The notes: generated by a model from the letters alone, not told the origin. A stretch of DNA of 64,000 nt from Syngnathus acus (GCF_901709675.1 NC_051105.1:13502604-13566603), one strand, 5' to 3'. Shown: positions 54,935 through 64,000, counted from the stretch's first letter. Numbers and translations are program-made.

Positions 54935-55531
54935 CCGCGCAAGACTTTTATAATTTTATTTTTAAACACTTTATTATACTTTTAAACACTTTATTGTATC
55001 TTTAAATACTTTTTAAATAGCTTTAAAAAAGCTTGCTATGCCCTTCTGCTTTGATGACGTACGACACGAGCTTGCTGACCGGCTCGTCAGCTTGCCTCGT
55101 AGTCCTGCTCTGCCGGCATTCCAGCCCTCCTTGCTTCCTTTAAACTCTCCCCAAATAAAGAGCCCATGTTGCATTTGGTTGTCCTGCCTCGTTTGTGACA
55201 AAAAAACAAAGCGCGTATCAGAGATGCTGCTGATTCTGCTGACACAAATGAAGTGGAGGAGTGGATGAATACGTAGCAGGAGATTGAGATGAAGCCTGGT
55301 TAGAGCTGCTCTTACAGCTCTAAGCCAATCATCAGCAAGGATACAGATCAACATGTTCCCATTGGTCTCCTACCGGCCAATAGTGTGCTGTAAAGTCATA
55401 TGGGCAGACAAAGCCCCGCACGCCGCAAAAAGCCGCGATGCACCGAATATATCCGCAATATTTGTTTTCATAAAAATCCGCGATGCACCGAGGCCGCGAT
55501 AGGTGAACCGCGAAGTAGCGAGGGATTACTG
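54935..55531. other. Right arm of the Tigger-like element
   Basis: AT-rich repeats as at 51090-51160, then a segment with AATAAAGAG...TTTGTGACA (55155-55201) reminiscent of a gypsy LTR end, then the CGCGG-rich terminus. No genes. Confidence 0.5.
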
Positions 55532-55705
55532 TATTCCAAAACAACAGGACATTGACATAGCATAGTAAGCAAGCCAGAAAACAAGCGTAACATGCCTTCA
55601 CTTCCTTCTCTGACGTAGTCAGGCTGATGTGTCAATCAAGCAGACTCCACCCAAAGAGTGGCCGTCAGTAATTCCACCGGCATTTTGTGCCAAAATACCG
55701 TTAAA

Positions 55706-55809
55706 TCAAAGTCAAAGTCAAAGTCTGCTTTATTGTCAATTCCTTCAGGGAGGGGAGTGAAGCACCAATAATCTTACCAGCCGTGTTCACTATGCGCTGC
55801 AGGGCCTTT
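55706..55809 (-). mobile_element. LINE a tail with internal deletion
   Basis: The TTTGAC tail and first 30 bp of the 3' end are joined directly to a piece of ORF2 that is normally some 500 bp further upstream. It lies in receptor intron 5, 180 bp from exon 55990-56140. Confidence 0.85.
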
Positions 55810-55989
55810 TAAGTTATTTTTCCAGGGACGAATTATCGTACTGAAATAATTTTCTAAAACAGACCTATCATATAAGTGCCAACGTTGGACCCGCTTTACT
55901 GTCCCATTAATCATTTCAGGTTACAGATAGATTAAAACCTTTGCAGAAAGTGAAAACCTAAAATAATCTGACTTGAAAATGACACTTAC

Positions 55990-56140
55990 CATTGGTGGTG
56001 CTCTCACAAACTGTACTGCTCGGATCGCTGGGCTTGGTGTTGCCTTCTGCAATGATTTGAACCTGGACACAATACTTCGTCCCGGGGTCCAGGTCATTTA
56101 GAAATATTTGATTTTGCAGTACACTGCTGATGTGTTTTGC
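55990..56140 (-). CDS. il10rb: Receptor exon: second half of fibronectin III domain D2
   Basis: The 151-bp exon follows a strong acceptor (TTTTTTGCTTCTTCCAG) and ends at donor AATG/GTAAGT. It starts in phase 0 and ends in phase 1. It encodes QNQIFLNDLDPGTKYCVQVQ and SSTVCESTTN: the aromatic/Cys pair typical of the F and G strands of class II receptors. The next in-frame exon is 15 kb away at 40952. Confidence 0.88.
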
Positions 56141-56551
56141 CTGGAAGAAGCAAAAAAGTGGGGAGTCCAGTGTTAACAGATGACAGAGCCAGTGACAACA
56201 GCAGATGGGAGGAGAGAAAAAGAATGGGGGGGGTGCAAACATGACTGGAACAAAAGGCAAGTTCGTGGATAAAAAAAAGAACTGGGTATTTCTGTTGCAC
56301 TTTGTTTATGCTAGAATAATAAGAGAACTAGCGTGTTCTAATATCAGTGTTAACAATTTTGGAATCCGTAAAGCTGAGTTGGTTTTAAAATAAAATATCA
56401 CGAGAATTTTTTATCTGGCGTGACCTTTAAGTAGCACAGAAATATTTACAGAAAATATCATGAAAATATCATCCTGACATCGCCTTTATCGCCTTTTCGA
56501 ATTGTATCGTTCCAAGAAAGTGAACTATCAATTTGTGTCGAACCTTTAGGC

Positions 56552-57356
56552 CAGTGTTTCCCAACCTTTTTTCATTCACGGCACACCTTTTCATTGGAAA
56601 AAATCTCGAGGCACACCACCAACAAAAATCTGTTAAGTGTTACACCAGCTTCTATATTAAAATCAGTTATATTACAACAAAAGACGTAAAGTTCTATTCC
56701 TATATATGTATGGAGAGTCGATTAATTGAAGAAAAATAAATACTAAATATTCTTTAAATTGTATTTCTTTTGTAAATAAAAGTGACAGTTTTTGAAAAAA
56801 GGTTTTAGACAGCATAAGGAATAAATTATTGAAAGTGATTGTGATCAAAATCCAAAAGAATCAATATGACTTTGTTTACTGTTTTAGACTAGCTCTATAA
56901 ATATTGCGACATTAAGAACAAAGTCACTTTTAAAGACGCTCTGCTGTTCTGACAGCGGCTGAGTGGCTATCACAGTCGAGGTGTCTCGACTTGACTGTGT
57001 ATTTTATGTTGGTGAAAAATGAACAATCCAGGTTCTCCCATTGAACTACCTGCTCTGATTTCCATCGGACCGAAAACGCACCACAGCCGTCATAGTGTCA
57101 CTGTTAGTAAAAGCACACAGCAACACACACAAACTGAGTATGTGCCGATGCCACAACATGAAACCTCAAGATTCTCCGATTTGCCCCGCATGCACAATTA
57201 GCAAGTGGCTGACCAGGCCTTGTGCTAACTGACCAGTGGTTTGGCCAACCTGTTTACAATGCGCTCCGTAATTAATGTTGGACAATTTCCCACGGCACAG
57301 CTGAACATCTCTCACGGCACACCAGTGTGCCGCGGCACACTGGTTGGGAAACACTG
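56552..57356. mobile_element. hAT element (CAGTGTTTCCCAACC ends), in receptor intron 4
   Basis: Ends CAGTGTTTCCCAACC and GGTTGGGAAACACTG with CTTTAGGC at 56544-56551 and 57357-57364. Subterminal CGGCACACC repeats. 805 bp, non-coding. Confidence 0.95.
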
Positions 57357-57364
57357 CTTTAGGC

Positions 57365-58242
57365 CTTATATCAACATGCATCGAATTGATTAAAAAAAAA
57401 AAAAAAAGATCATCACACCCCTTCTACGTACCTAGCTACCTACCTACCAACCATAGTCAATTCTTCGATACCGGAGCAAAGGATTCTGCTACGGCACTGC
57501 TGGAATAGACGAAGGTAAACACGAAATACTCAATAATACTTGGACTATTGTCATTTAGTCCGTTATCTATTGTAGTAATTACGAGCAGAAACACAAATAG
57601 TGTGACTGTGTGTGGTTTAATGACTTCACCGCACTGAAAGCGGTTATCTCTTTAAAGCAGGTAAAACAACGTAGGTGGTTTATTTACAGAAAGTATATTC
57701 ATTTTGTAAGCCACTGTAATATTCAGTTTGAACATAAAGTAGCAAAAATAATCAAGCATTTCCTTTTGAATAAATTTCACCTGAATATTTCTAAAAAGAC
57801 TACTGTTAGCGATAAAATACAAATGGCTTACATTACAGCCTCATATAATCAACTGATGAACTCTGACTATTTTGAGGAATGTATTTTGATTGACAACTGT
57901 TCCTGATGGACATTTGGACAGTTTCAAGTGAAGAAATGTGAAATCTCGCTCCAACATCCGCTACACAGAAGTGCAGTGTCTCCTGCCATTCCACCGCCAC
58001 CTATTCGGGTAAATTTCCTTTTACATAACATATAGGACACTTGAATTGACTTTGACTTTGTTACTCATTTTGTGTTTGCATGTCAATAGGTAAATGTTTA
58101 CGAGGGCATGCTGGAGCCTATCCCAGCTGATTTAGGGCAGTAGTGCTTATCCTCACTAAGATTGTTGATGTGCTGGAGTCCATAAAATACATTTCACAAA
58201 CGGTTAAACAGATGCTCACTATACTGAGTTAATTGAGCTCAC
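57365..58242. other. Receptor intron 4, remaining sequence
   Basis: Mostly unique. Holds a 98-codon plus-strand frame (57610-57906) without recognised motifs, a short TTGACTTTGACTTTG LINE-tail-like bit near 58035 and a SINE s2 fragment at 58090-58142. Confidence 0.5.
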
Positions 58243-58397
58243 CTTTTCATTTTGGCCATCTTCCCAGTAGGTGATGTTGTAGGTGGCAGTACCATAGACA
58301 CTCCTGAGGTCTGAGATTGAAAATGTTGGATCTTTAACTGAAATTCCAATTGTAGCCCCATTGGAAATGAGTGACACATTGGGTGAACCAATCATAG
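58243..58397 (-). CDS. il10rb: Receptor exon: first half of fibronectin III domain D2
   Basis: The 155-bp exon lies between acceptor TTTTCTTTTTCTGTTTAG and donor AAAAG/GTGAGC, phases 1 and 0. It encodes MIGSPNVSLISNGATIGISV, then FSISDLRSVYGTATYNITYW and EDGQNEK. IGSP at the start and TYNITYW..GQ are typical for D2 of the IL10RB/IFNAR1 group. Two N-glycosylation sequons (NVS, NIT) are present. The first codon is completed by the previous exon (A + CT gives Thr). Confidence 0.88.
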
Positions 58398-58432
58398 CTA
58401 AACAGAAAAAGAAAATAAGGAGAGAAGTGGCT

Positions 58433-58520
58433 GAGGAGAGCGATGTTTGGGCTTCCCTGCTGAAGCTGCTGCCTCTAAGACCCTGGATAAGTGGTAGATA
58501 ATGGATAGATGTATGGACAT
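58433..58520 (+). mobile_element. Rex3-like LINE 3' end, fragment
   Basis: Matches the end of the Rex3-like frame and its GGATAAG.GG..GA.AATGGAT tail. It lies 36 bp from the receptor exon at 58397, inside intron 3. Confidence 0.75.
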
Positions 58521-59511
58521 TTGCCAAGTGATGACATAATGAGCACATAACACTATTAACTACTCTTGGGATTCCAGATCATTCCCACTGGGACCTGGCA
58601 TCATAGTTTGATGATCGCCTTTATTGTGTTATTGCCTTGCTGCAGCATGTCTTAGGCACTCAAGTGAGAGGGGTGAAACTGTCAACTAACCACTGTGGTG
58701 AACTGCCTCTGATAATGGGGAAAGATCTGACCTGGCAGACCTAGGTTCTGCAGGGAAAATGTGTCTGAGTCCCCTATCAGGAAGTTTCAACCCCCACCTC
58801 CGTCAGAGATTTGTCCAGGTCTGGGGGGAGGTGGGATCATTGGGTCTGAGTCGACCATATTTTGCTCCTACATCTTTGAAGCGGCTGATTGGAGCTGTGG
58901 CTCTAAGGTGCTTGGTCCCCGTCATGGCGGCAATCCCCAAACCCGCTGGGTTTACCAACGGTAAGGGACGTCGTCCAGCTGAAGGAGTCCTATACGGCCT
59001 TTTTGGCCTGTGGGAGTCAGAAAGCAGCTGTCCAAGCGGAATGGAGCCAAAAACTAGAGCATTGGCGAGGACATGAAAAACCACTTTCGGATGACTTAGA
59101 GCAGTGGTCCCCAATCACCGGGCCGCGGACCGGTACCAGTCCGTGGTTCACTTGGTACCAGGCCGCCAAGCCGCACAGAAAAAAATTAAAATAAATAAAT
59201 ATATATATATATATGTATATATATATACATATATATATATATTTTGTTTTTTTTAGGTTTTTGTTTTTTATCGACGATCAATTAATTCTGGTCAAGACGC
59301 TCGTCCCAGTCGCGTGACGTTTCCCCAGTCGAGCCCGCAAAGCTAGCAAAAATGAGTAAGAATTTATTTAGAATAATATAAAAAATTTGGCGATTCTCTC
59401 CCAATTACATCCGTCGGTGCATCTGTGTCTCTTGACAGGTTAATTCAGGTCAAGACGCTCATCCTGGTCATGTGACATGTCACCCCAGTCGAGCCCGCGA
59501 AGCAAGCAAAA

Positions 59512-59955
59512 ATGAGCAACAAACAGAGCTATTTGGAAAGCTTCTTCGGAAGGGAAAAAAGCTCAATGAGGAGACGAAAGAAGAAGAGGCTACAACTTCT
59601 AGGTAAAGGAAAGCTTAAAAGAAAATTTCTGGAGTCCTACTTAAAATATGGATTTACCGCCACAGGTGACTCTGACGCGCCAAGCCCACTCTGCATATGT
59701 GGCGACAGGCTAGCTAACAAGACAATGAAGGGTTCAAAACTGCTTCGGCACATGGTCGCCACAAAAGCGCTGAAAACCCTGCTTCCTTTTCCAACAACCT
59801 ATCTTTGTGAAGCTGGATTTTCTGCAGTTAGAGCAACCAAAACAAAGCTGCGGAGCAGATTGGACATCAACAGCACACTTCGGGTGTCATTGTCTCCGAT
59901 TAAGCCTAGATGGGACCGGCACGTTTCTGAGAAACAAGCTCAGTGCTCCCACTAA
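59512..59955 (+). CDS. 147-residue hAT deletion derivative: BED finger plus C-terminus
   Basis: The start MSNKQSYLESFFGREK is the conserved N-terminus of this hAT family (compare 23722). A basic region (MRRRKKKRLQLLGKGKLKRK) and a BED-like segment follow; the first Cys pair reads CICGD, one residue shorter than CIICGD in the sister copy, so zinc binding may be impaired. At LLRHM the sequence jumps to KTLLPFPTTYLCEAGFSAVR, the hAT dimerisation region, and ends VSEKQAQCSH. The catalytic core is absent. The frame has no stop or frameshift although the element is non-autonomous. It is sense to the plus strand, antisense to the receptor gene. Confidence 0.8.
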   Translation: MSNKQSYLESFFGREKSSMRRRKKKRLQLLGKGKLKRKFLESYLKYGFTATGDSDAPSPLCICGDRLANKTMKGSKLLRHMVATKALKTLLPFPTTYLCEAGFSAVRATKTKLRSRLDINSTLRVSLSPIKPRWDRHVSEKQAQCSH

Positions 59956-60064
59956 TTCAACGTAATGGTGAGTTTTATTTTTATGTGGTTTATATTTGTT
60001 TTTATGCCAGTCGTATCATTTTATTTCATCGTATTTATATATTATAAATGTATTATTTATTTCA

Positions 60065-60223
60065 AGATTCAAGATTCAAGCCATATTGGCCATGTTTGAG
60101 CATGGCAAACAAGGAATTTGACTTCGGTACATCTCAGCCTCTGTTCATCATTTAGGTGCAAACAACACTCAGGACATGTGCGAAAATTGACAAATATTCT
60201 CAAACATCCCCTGATCTTATTCT
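60065..60223 (-). mobile_element. LINE d2 3' fragment inside hAT
   Basis: The TCAAGATTCAAGATTCAAG tail is at the left. A long duplication of the hAT sequence (about 17 bp, ATAAATGTATTATTTATT) flanks it at 60047-60064 and 60224-60241, as expected for target-primed insertion. Confidence 0.85.
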
Positions 60224-60464
60224 ATAAATGTATTATTTATTTATATAAAGGCCGGTCCGCGAAAATTTTTCTGACACGTAACCGGCCCGTGGCGCAAAAA
60301 AGATTGGGGACCACTGACTTAGAGGAAAGTCTGGTCCACCATCTGCCATCTCAAGACGGGGACACAGTGAACCATCAACATTGTGTACAACCCTTTTTTC
60401 ACCACAGAAACTTTTTGAGGAACTTTTCAACTTACCGTGATAAATTGAGTTGGCCCTCAATTTC

Positions 60465-60795
60465 CTTCCATCCATTGTCTAAACCGCTTTTCCTCACGAG
60501 TCACTGGTGTGCTGAAGCCTATCCCAGCTGACTTCAGGCAGTAGATGGGGGACATCCTGAACTGGTTGCAAGCCAATCGTAGGGCACATATACAAAATCA
60601 GCCATTTGCACTCACACGGGTAATTCAGAAAGGTCAATCAGCCGACTAAGCATGTCTTTGGAATGTGGAAGGAAACCTGAGTATCCGGAGCAAACAGGAA
60701 GAACACGCAAACTCCCCACAGTACGGCGTACAGAGCCGGAATCGTACCCATTACCGCTGAACTGTGAGGCAGTGTGCTAACCAGTGCACCATTGT
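60465..60795 (-). repeat. SINE s2, full but diverged copy
   Basis: Tail CCATCCATTG at the left, body with GGAAACCTGAGTATCCGGAG, tRNA-like head with TGGTTAGCACAC at the right. Diverged relative to 52267-52613. Confidence 0.82.
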
Positions 60796-60858
60796 GATGC
60801 CTTCACTAAAAACATTTACCTGGTTGATTACCCGGGTCTTTCTACCAAATCACTAGAC

Positions 60859-61212
60859 CAGTGGTTCTTAACCTTGTTGGAGGTACCGAACCCCACCAGT
60901 TTCATATGCGCATTTACCGAACCCCTCTTTAGTGAAAATAAATAAATAAAATTTCAAATTCAAGACATAGATGTTTTTACTGGTGCACAAAATGAGCTGT
61001 GCATGAACGTCACCTTGTTCAAAGAACAAAACCAACACAATGCATGAACTCACAACAAATGACCTTTGTGAGACCAGTTCAGATATGTGTCATCACCAAT
61101 TTACACGATAAATCAGGTGTGTTCTGACCTCCGCAGTGGAGGCTCTGCCGAACCTCTGAGACCGACTCACCGAAGTCCGAGGGTTCGATCGAACCCAGGG
61201 TAAGAACCGCTG
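60859..61212. mobile_element. hAT MITE, 354 bp, in receptor intron 3
   Basis: Ends CAGTGGTTCTTAACCTTG and GGGTAAGAACCGCTG, with CACTAGAC at 60851-60858 and 61213-61220. Confidence 0.94.
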
Positions 61213-61220
61213 CACTAGAC

Positions 61221-61835
61221 GTAGAAATTCCAAAATAAACGACAACCCGATTCAAGACTTCAAACCAGCGGTTCATTTTGTGACTAAAAAATATGTTTGT
61301 GGACAATGAGGAAGAAGAAGATTTTGAAAGCTCAGAATGGAGGACTAATTTTAATCGAGGCTGTTTCAAACGCACCGGTCCCTGGGGATAGGGCAGAATT
61401 TTAAAAAAATTATACTGAATGTTTATAGAAATCAAATCAACTCAAGTTTATGTGAAAGCCACAAACGTAAGCTCTCAAATTATTTTGGAATTGTGATTCC
61501 ATTGGCTGCGATTAGCTGGCAACAAGTTCAGGGTGTGTCCCCCGCCTACTACCAGAAGACAGCTGGGATAGGCTCCAGCATGCCCGTGGCCCTTGTGAAG
61601 ACAAGCTGTTAAGAAAATGGATGGATGTTCCCATTTGCTACAGGGGCTAAGATATCAATTATTTATTAGGCGTTGACAATATTGTTGCATTTCCAGTAAA
61701 ATGTCAGCTTTTCTGGAATGCTTCTAAAGTTGCCCTAAGGTTTTAGAGGCGTGTTTTATAAGGCGCTTTAGGCTTTAATGAGTCACACGTCCCTAATATG
61801 AATATAAAATACTTTATTTAAAAAAATATACTCAC
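61221..61835. other. Receptor intron 3, remaining sequence
   Basis: Unclassified apart from a SINE s2 3' fragment on the plus strand at 61497-61628 ending in GGATGGATG. Confidence 0.6.
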
Positions 61836-62014
61836 TATCACTTTCCAAGGTAATCGGTTTACTTTCCACCCAAGAAGAGTGGTTTTCCCCTTGCTGTGCC
61901 CGTACTCTGGCTTTATACCTTCCATACACACTGAGGAAGGTGTTCAGGCTGCTGAAGTCACATTCAAGGGTTGAGATGTTGACACAACCTACATGACATA
62001 TTCGGACAGAGGTA
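61836..62014 (-). CDS. il10rb: Receptor exon: second half of fibronectin III domain D1
   Basis: The 179-bp exon has acceptor TTGTGTTTTCTCCACAG and donor GATA/GTGAGT, starting in phase 2 and ending in phase 1. Its 59 codons include CVNISTLECDFSSL, with the two cysteines that form the D1 disulfide in class II receptors, then VYGRYKARVRAQQGENHSSW and VESKPITLESD. Human IL10RB has a closely similar C..TTLTECDFSSL...YG...RVRA arrangement here. Sequons NIS and NHS are present. The exon encoding the first half of D1 is not in the window. Confidence 0.88.
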
Positions 62015-62073
62015 CTGTGGAGAAAACACAATACTGTTAAAAAAAATCATGCTGTATTTTCCACACCGTAAGG

Positions 62074-62436
62074 CAGGGGTCCCCAACCCCCTGTCCGCGG
62101 ACCGGTACCGGTCCGTGGGTCACTTGGTACCTGGCCGCCAAGCCGCAGAGGAAAAAAATATATATTTTTTTTTTATCGATGATCAATTCATTCTGGTCAA
62201 GACGCTCGTCCCGGTCACGTGACATATCCCCAGTCGAGCCCGCCAAGCTAGCAAAAATGAGTAAGAATTTATTTAGAAAAATATAAAAAGAATTGGCAAT
62301 TCTCTCCCAATTACATTCATCGCTGTGTCTCTTGACACAAAACACTCGTCTCGGTCACGTGACATGTCACCCCAGTCGAGCTCACGAAGCAAGCGAAAAT
62401 GAGCAAGAAACAGAGAAGTTTGGAAAGCTTCTTCGG
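62074..62436 (+). mobile_element. hAT fragment (CAGGGGTCCCCAACC end), left part
   Basis: Starts like 23404 and 59102 and runs to the MSKKQRSLESFF region (62399), where it breaks off into another hAT. No partner duplication to the flank CCGTAAGG was found. Confidence 0.8.
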
Positions 62437-63176
62437 GTTGAAGTTTTTTCATGAACGTTTTAGCAAACTCGCCATCTGTGAATGGTTTTCCGTTCCTCAC
62501 TATTGCTAAAGCTCCAGCAAAGCTAGCGGAATTATAGTTAGCTTGCCGGGTCCATACGCGGAGTTGCTGCTGGCTAGCTTGCACCCCGCTCTTGGCACGC
62601 TTTCTTTCTGCTGCCTCCCGCAGGGTATTTTGGTGCAAAGGTAGCATGGCGTGTGTCGAAGTGCCGCTTTACATTCGACCGTTTCATAGATGCAATTTTG
62701 TCATTGCAAATTAGACACACCGCAGATTACTGCTCTCTCCACAAAGGCAAATTCTTCGGTCCATTCATTCTGAAATGTACGATACTCGTCATCTTTTTTT
62801 CTTTTTGCCATCTTCTTTTTTTTGTTAAGGGTTAGCTTTGAGCTAATGACCGAGCAGCTTGATTCAAAAGGAGGCATTTTACCTGTAGGCTATTATCCAA
62901 TTAAAACAATGGACAGTTGCTCCTCAGCTCCTGAGCTAATGACCAAGCAAACTAATACTAAAGGGGGCGTTTACCTGTAAGCTATTATCCAATTAAAACA
63001 ATGGACAGTTGCTCCTGCAGCGGACTGCAGCCCTGAACAGGATTTGGCCGCGGAAAATCAATGGCTGGATTAAAACAAGTGATAATATGTTTCATCTGAA
63101 GAGCCGAAATCTGCGAGCCAGATGCAATCATCAAAAGAGCCACACCTGGTACGCGAGCCACAGGTTCCCGACCTAT
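62437..63176 (-). mobile_element. hAT fragment related to 41639-44979
   Basis: Contains an N-terminal transposase piece on the minus strand and, towards 63176, GAGCCA-rich terminal sequence ending GGTTCCCGACCT. A tandem duplication of about 93 bp (62839-62932 and 62933-63025) lies upstream of the start codon. Confidence 0.8.
62440..62812 (-). pseudogene. hAT transposase N-terminal remnant
   Basis: MAKRKKDDEYRTFQNEWTEE near 62812 leads to a BED finger region (CNDKIAS.KRSNVKRHFDTRH) in a shifted frame, then ASQQQLRVWTRQ and GKPFTDGEFAKTF, like 43540-43935. The sequence stops at 62437 and passes into another element. No catalytic residues remain. Confidence 0.8.
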
Positions 63177-63199
63177 AAGTGATCAAGTCACCACAAAAA

Positions 63200-63296
63200 T
63201 CACAAAAAATCCATCAATACGCCACACCGGACAACAAGCCGCAGGGTTCAAAACTTGACCAAAAAGTAGCGGCCTATAGTCCGGAAATTACAGTAC
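63200..63296. mobile_element. Mariner-type element end
   Basis: Right end GCGGCCTATAGTCCGGAAATTACAG, a diverged version of the TTTTCGGACTATAA terminus; left part missing. Confidence 0.7.
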
Positions 63297-63318
63297 TTTA
63301 ATCTAAACTAAAACTTAA

Positions 63319-63621
63319 ACTTTCAAAGCCGCCCCCCTCCCCCATCTTGGACTTCCTGACCATACTCCAGGCTGTTAGGATCCTGAACTCTCTCCCCCCT
63401 TCTGCGTAGCGTCCTGTACTTTTGCGCTATATTCCGACTGTCTGCTGTATGCACACTTATTATTCGTTGTTTGTGCCTTCTTGTTTTTATTTTGTGTTGT
63501 TTGCTTGTATGTATGACGTGTACTATGTCTTGTCACCGTGGGATAGTGGAAACGTAATTTCGATTTCTTTGTGTGTCTTGGCATGTGAGCAGATTGACAA
63601 TAGAGCAGACTTTGACTTTGA
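63319..63621 (+). mobile_element. LINE a copy with large internal deletion
   Basis: A 40-bp piece of the endonuclease region (CCCCATCTTGGACTTCCTGA) is joined to the last codons of ORF2 (CTGTTAGGATCCTGAACTC), followed by the 3' region and TTTGAC tail at 63606-63621. Confidence 0.85.
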
Positions 63622-63744
63622 CTTACTAGTATAGTTGATCACTTCACATGTTATTCTCACTTTAAACCGCATGAGGGTGCACTAGGCCTGTGGAATAATT
63701 GGAGCCGCCACTGACAATGAGTCTGATTCCATTCACTGACTTCC

Positions 63745-64000
63745 GGACTCAGGAGTTGTTTATAACACAGAGGACAGAGATTGACACAGAGGACGAAAAT
63801 TTTGATGGATTTAATGATTTGAAGTGACACGGATGGTTTGATAAACTTGTTATTTATGTTATAGTTATTTGATATATAGTTTATTTAGTGTAGCAACTTG
63901 TATATTGTTAGAGTTCAGTAGTTTCCGATTGTCTAGGAGGGCCGTGAAGAGAGATCCGGGGTGCTTTGTTAGAGTGAGCCAACAGACATATGTTGAGCTC
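63745..64000. mobile_element. Mariner-type element internal fragment
   Basis: The sequence GACACAGAGGACGAAAATTTTGATGG onward matches the interior of 30980-31500 with the minisatellite part deleted. It continues past the window edge. Confidence 0.65.

Larger units (their letters stand above)
50742..55531. mobile_element. Tigger/pogo-like element, heavily nested, in receptor intron 5
   Basis: Left end CAGTGAACCCTTATTTTTTG...GGGGGTTACGTTCC after TA at 50740-50741. Right end ...GCGAAGTAGCGAGGGATTACTG before TA at 55532-55533. These are the paired ends of a common vertebrate Tigger-type family with CGCGG motifs. The interior is interrupted by a mariner MITE, a LINE fragment, a SINE and a 2.3-kb insert. 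Confidence 0.7.
59102..60316 (+). mobile_element. hAT element (CAGTGGTCCCCAA ends), in receptor intron 3
   Basis: Ends CAGTGGTCCCCAATCACCGG and GATTGGGGACCACTG, with ACTTAGAG at 59094-59101 and 60317-60324. Same family as 23404-25368. It carries an intact 147-codon deletion derivative of the transposase and a LINE d tail fragment (60065-60223). Confidence 0.95.
58560..60400 (+). mobile_element. Rex3-like LINE internal fragment split by hAT
   Basis: 58560-59101 and 60317-60400 match consecutive parts of 18758-19320 (VCWERL..., GRKVVG, and the LKRGKQCTVN region) at nucleotide level, with many frameshifts. It is an old, decayed copy. The hAT element at 59102-60316 interrupts it. Confidence 0.75.
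40629..62014 (-). other. il10rb: Gene span: IL-10 receptor beta-like class II cytokine receptor (partial)
   Basis: Five exons on the minus strand splice in frame: 61836-62014, 58243-58397, 55990-56140, 40822-40952 and 40629-40748. The first begins in phase 2, the introns between are in phases 1, 0, 1 and 0. As I recall, that series is conserved in class II cytokine receptors. The encoded 244 residues give D1 (second half), D2, one membrane segment and a 56-residue cytoplasmic part. The short tail, CVN.STLECDFSSL in D1, TYN.TYW..G..EK and TKYCVQVQ in D2, and an EEIYNSINVIA motif near the end fit IL10RB (fish crfb4) better than the long-tailed IFNAR1-like crfb5. IL10RB is the shared second chain for IL-10, IL-22 and related cytokines at the cell surface. 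Signal peptide and early D1 exons are outside the window. Intron 5 spans 15.0 kb. Confidence 0.75.

Noticed and set aside
55332-55601. Minus-strand 89-codon Cys-rich frame as a receptor exon
   Set aside because: It falls on the CGCGG-rich end of the Tigger-like element, and the membrane exon with correct phase was found at 40822-40952.
57610-57906. 98-codon plus-strand frame in receptor intron 4
   Set aside because: Open but AT-rich, without motifs, splice context or similarity I can recognise.

Overview
This window is vertebrate nuclear DNA, almost certainly from a teleost fish. It carries Rex3/RTE-like and L2/CR1/Rex1-like LINEs with simple-repeat 3' tails, Tc1, pogo/Tigger and hAT transposons, tRNA-derived SINEs, and exons of an interleukin-10 receptor beta-like class II cytokine receptor with vertebrate splice sites. 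Most of the sequence is transposable element, much of it nested.

The host gene I can support is on the minus strand. Five consecutive exons (61836-62014, 58243-58397, 55990-56140, 40822-40952, 40629-40748) join in frame. They encode the second half of the first fibronectin III domain, the whole second domain, the membrane segment and a short cytoplasmic tail ending in a stop. Intron phases run 2, 1, 0, 1, 0. Signal-peptide and first-half D1 exons must lie beyond the right edge. Intron 5 is about 15 kb and is packed with transposons.

Layout, left to right. 1-4296: end of a LINE, then a TA-rich microsatellite that holds a hAT element and a pogo-like element. 4297-7758: a Tc1 transposon split by a LINE, giving one 818-codon chimeric frame. 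7761-10611: mostly unique spacer. 10614-22430: a nested stack (Tc1/mariner-type element containing a Rex3-like LINE, which contains LINE b, which contains LINE c, plus two small hAT elements and a possible LTR). 22991-25959: a pogo-like element holding a hAT element that holds a solo LTR. 26219-33601: mariner/pogo-type elements and a LINE. 33770-35812: Tc1 fragment, Tigger fragment and a tandem array. 35813-39085: a nearly intact LINE with a 991-codon frame. 39086-40628: a small Tigger-like element and the 3' flank of the receptor gene. 40629-62014: the receptor gene with its transposon-filled introns. 62074-64000: hAT, mariner and LINE fragments.

Many insertions could be delimited to the base because target-site duplications survive (TA for mariner/Tc1, 8 bp for hAT, 4 bp for the LTR), so relative ages can be read from the nesting. 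Apart from the receptor, nearly all coding capacity is transposon-derived and broken. Exceptions that stay open over long stretches are the 991-codon LINE frame, a 147-codon hAT deletion derivative in receptor intron 3, and the chimeric Tc1/LINE frame. Family names come from motifs read by eye; no database search was possible.
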